Part shown: positions 6,052-6,176 of the stretch, in pieces | Numbering within the stretch: the stretch's first letter is position 1 | How the letters are laid out: each line of letters opens with the position of its first letter | Assembly: GCA_002309475.1 (NCBI GenBank) | Contig: DBXJ01000023.1 | Coordinates: 1 to 6,176, forward strand | Source: Bacteroidales bacterium UBA1215 | GTDB lineage: Bacteria; Bacteroidota; Bacteroidia; Bacteroidales; WCHB1-69 | Length of the DNA stretch: 6,176 nucleotides | Direction: 5' to 3' | Translations under genes and position numbers: made by a program | Notes under the pieces: model-generated | What the model was told of the DNA's origin: nothing | What the model saw: the letters and a program-made list of their open reading frames with translations, nothing else | Databases searched by the model: none

Positions 6052-6176
6052 ATGAAAAACGATCAGGCAAGCAACAACTGAAGAAACTACCATTACAACG
6101 CCCACCGTTTGGACAGCATAAGCTATGATGATGCATTAAGCACTGTTTACCATTATGATCAATAGGTATGCCAAAC
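6052..6176 (+). pseudogene. Frameshifted fragment of an RHS/YD-repeat protein (runs off window)
   Basis: From 6085 the plus strand reads NYHYNAHRLDSISYDD and then ALSTVYHYDQ, followed by TAG at 6163-6165. Tyrosine-aspartate spacing, HRLDSISYDD and VYHYDQ are typical of RHS/YD-repeat cell-surface and toxin-delivery proteins. If one base were restored in the TAG, the reading would continue Y-G-M-P-N to the window edge, giving YHYDQYGMPN, a normal YD repeat. This indicates a one-base deletion. Upstream in the same frame is another stop (TGA 6079-6081) after MKNDQASNN from the ATG at 6052, so no intact start or signal peptide belongs to it. RHS proteins usually run to a thousand or more residues, so this is a piece, either a decayed gene or a displaced repeat or C-terminal segment. 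The rest may lie beyond 6176. A sequencing error could explain the frameshift but not the missing N-terminal region. Confidence 0.6.

Overview
The window looks like chromosomal DNA of an AT-rich member of the Bacteroidota, most probably Bacteroidales. Three things point there. Several genes carry the Bacteroidota-type -7 promoter element (TAnnTTTG) upstream and lack strong Shine-Dalgarno sites. A DUF4105/Lnb-type lipoprotein N-acyltransferase is present, a family typical of this phylum. The phospho-sugar mutase and the YD-repeat remnant also read like Bacteroidales versions. Genus cannot be decided from the sequence.

Left part, minus strand (1-1601): a gene cluster transcribed right to left. 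It starts at a clear promoter whose -7 element lies inside a 7+7 bp inverted repeat. Carbamate kinase (arcC) comes first, then 8 bp later a small four-helix membrane protein, then the first 32 codons of an ornithine carbamoyltransferase that runs off the window edge. Carbamate kinase with an ornithine carbamoyltransferase suggests the ATP-yielding end of arginine/citrulline catabolism (arginine deiminase pathway). A hairpin plus U-run lies between the membrane protein and the transferase.

Middle (1679-1872, minus strand): a complete stand-alone tRNA-Leu(UAG) unit with its own promoter, encoded CCA and terminator. To its right, on the plus strand, is lnb (2010-3155), a periplasmic-plus-membrane enzyme predicted to add the third acyl chain to lipoproteins. 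It converges on a phospho-sugar mutase (minus strand, 3181-4908), and the two share one strong bidirectional terminator that touches both stop codons.

Right part (plus strand, 4909-6176): a divergent intergenic region, then a predicted lipoprotein with degenerate ankyrin repeats, then a perfect -7 element followed directly by a frameshifted fragment of an RHS/YD-repeat protein. This end looks like accessory DNA. The ankyrin lipoprotein beside YD-repeat debris could be an orphan of a polymorphic-toxin locus, but that is inference only.

Most of the window is ordinary housekeeping DNA. The points most worth checking are the duplicated GldL-like module in the small membrane protein, the operator-like repeat at the arcC promoter, and the YD-repeat remnant with its ankyrin neighbour. 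No CRISPR array, insertion sequence, integrase or clearly new system was seen.
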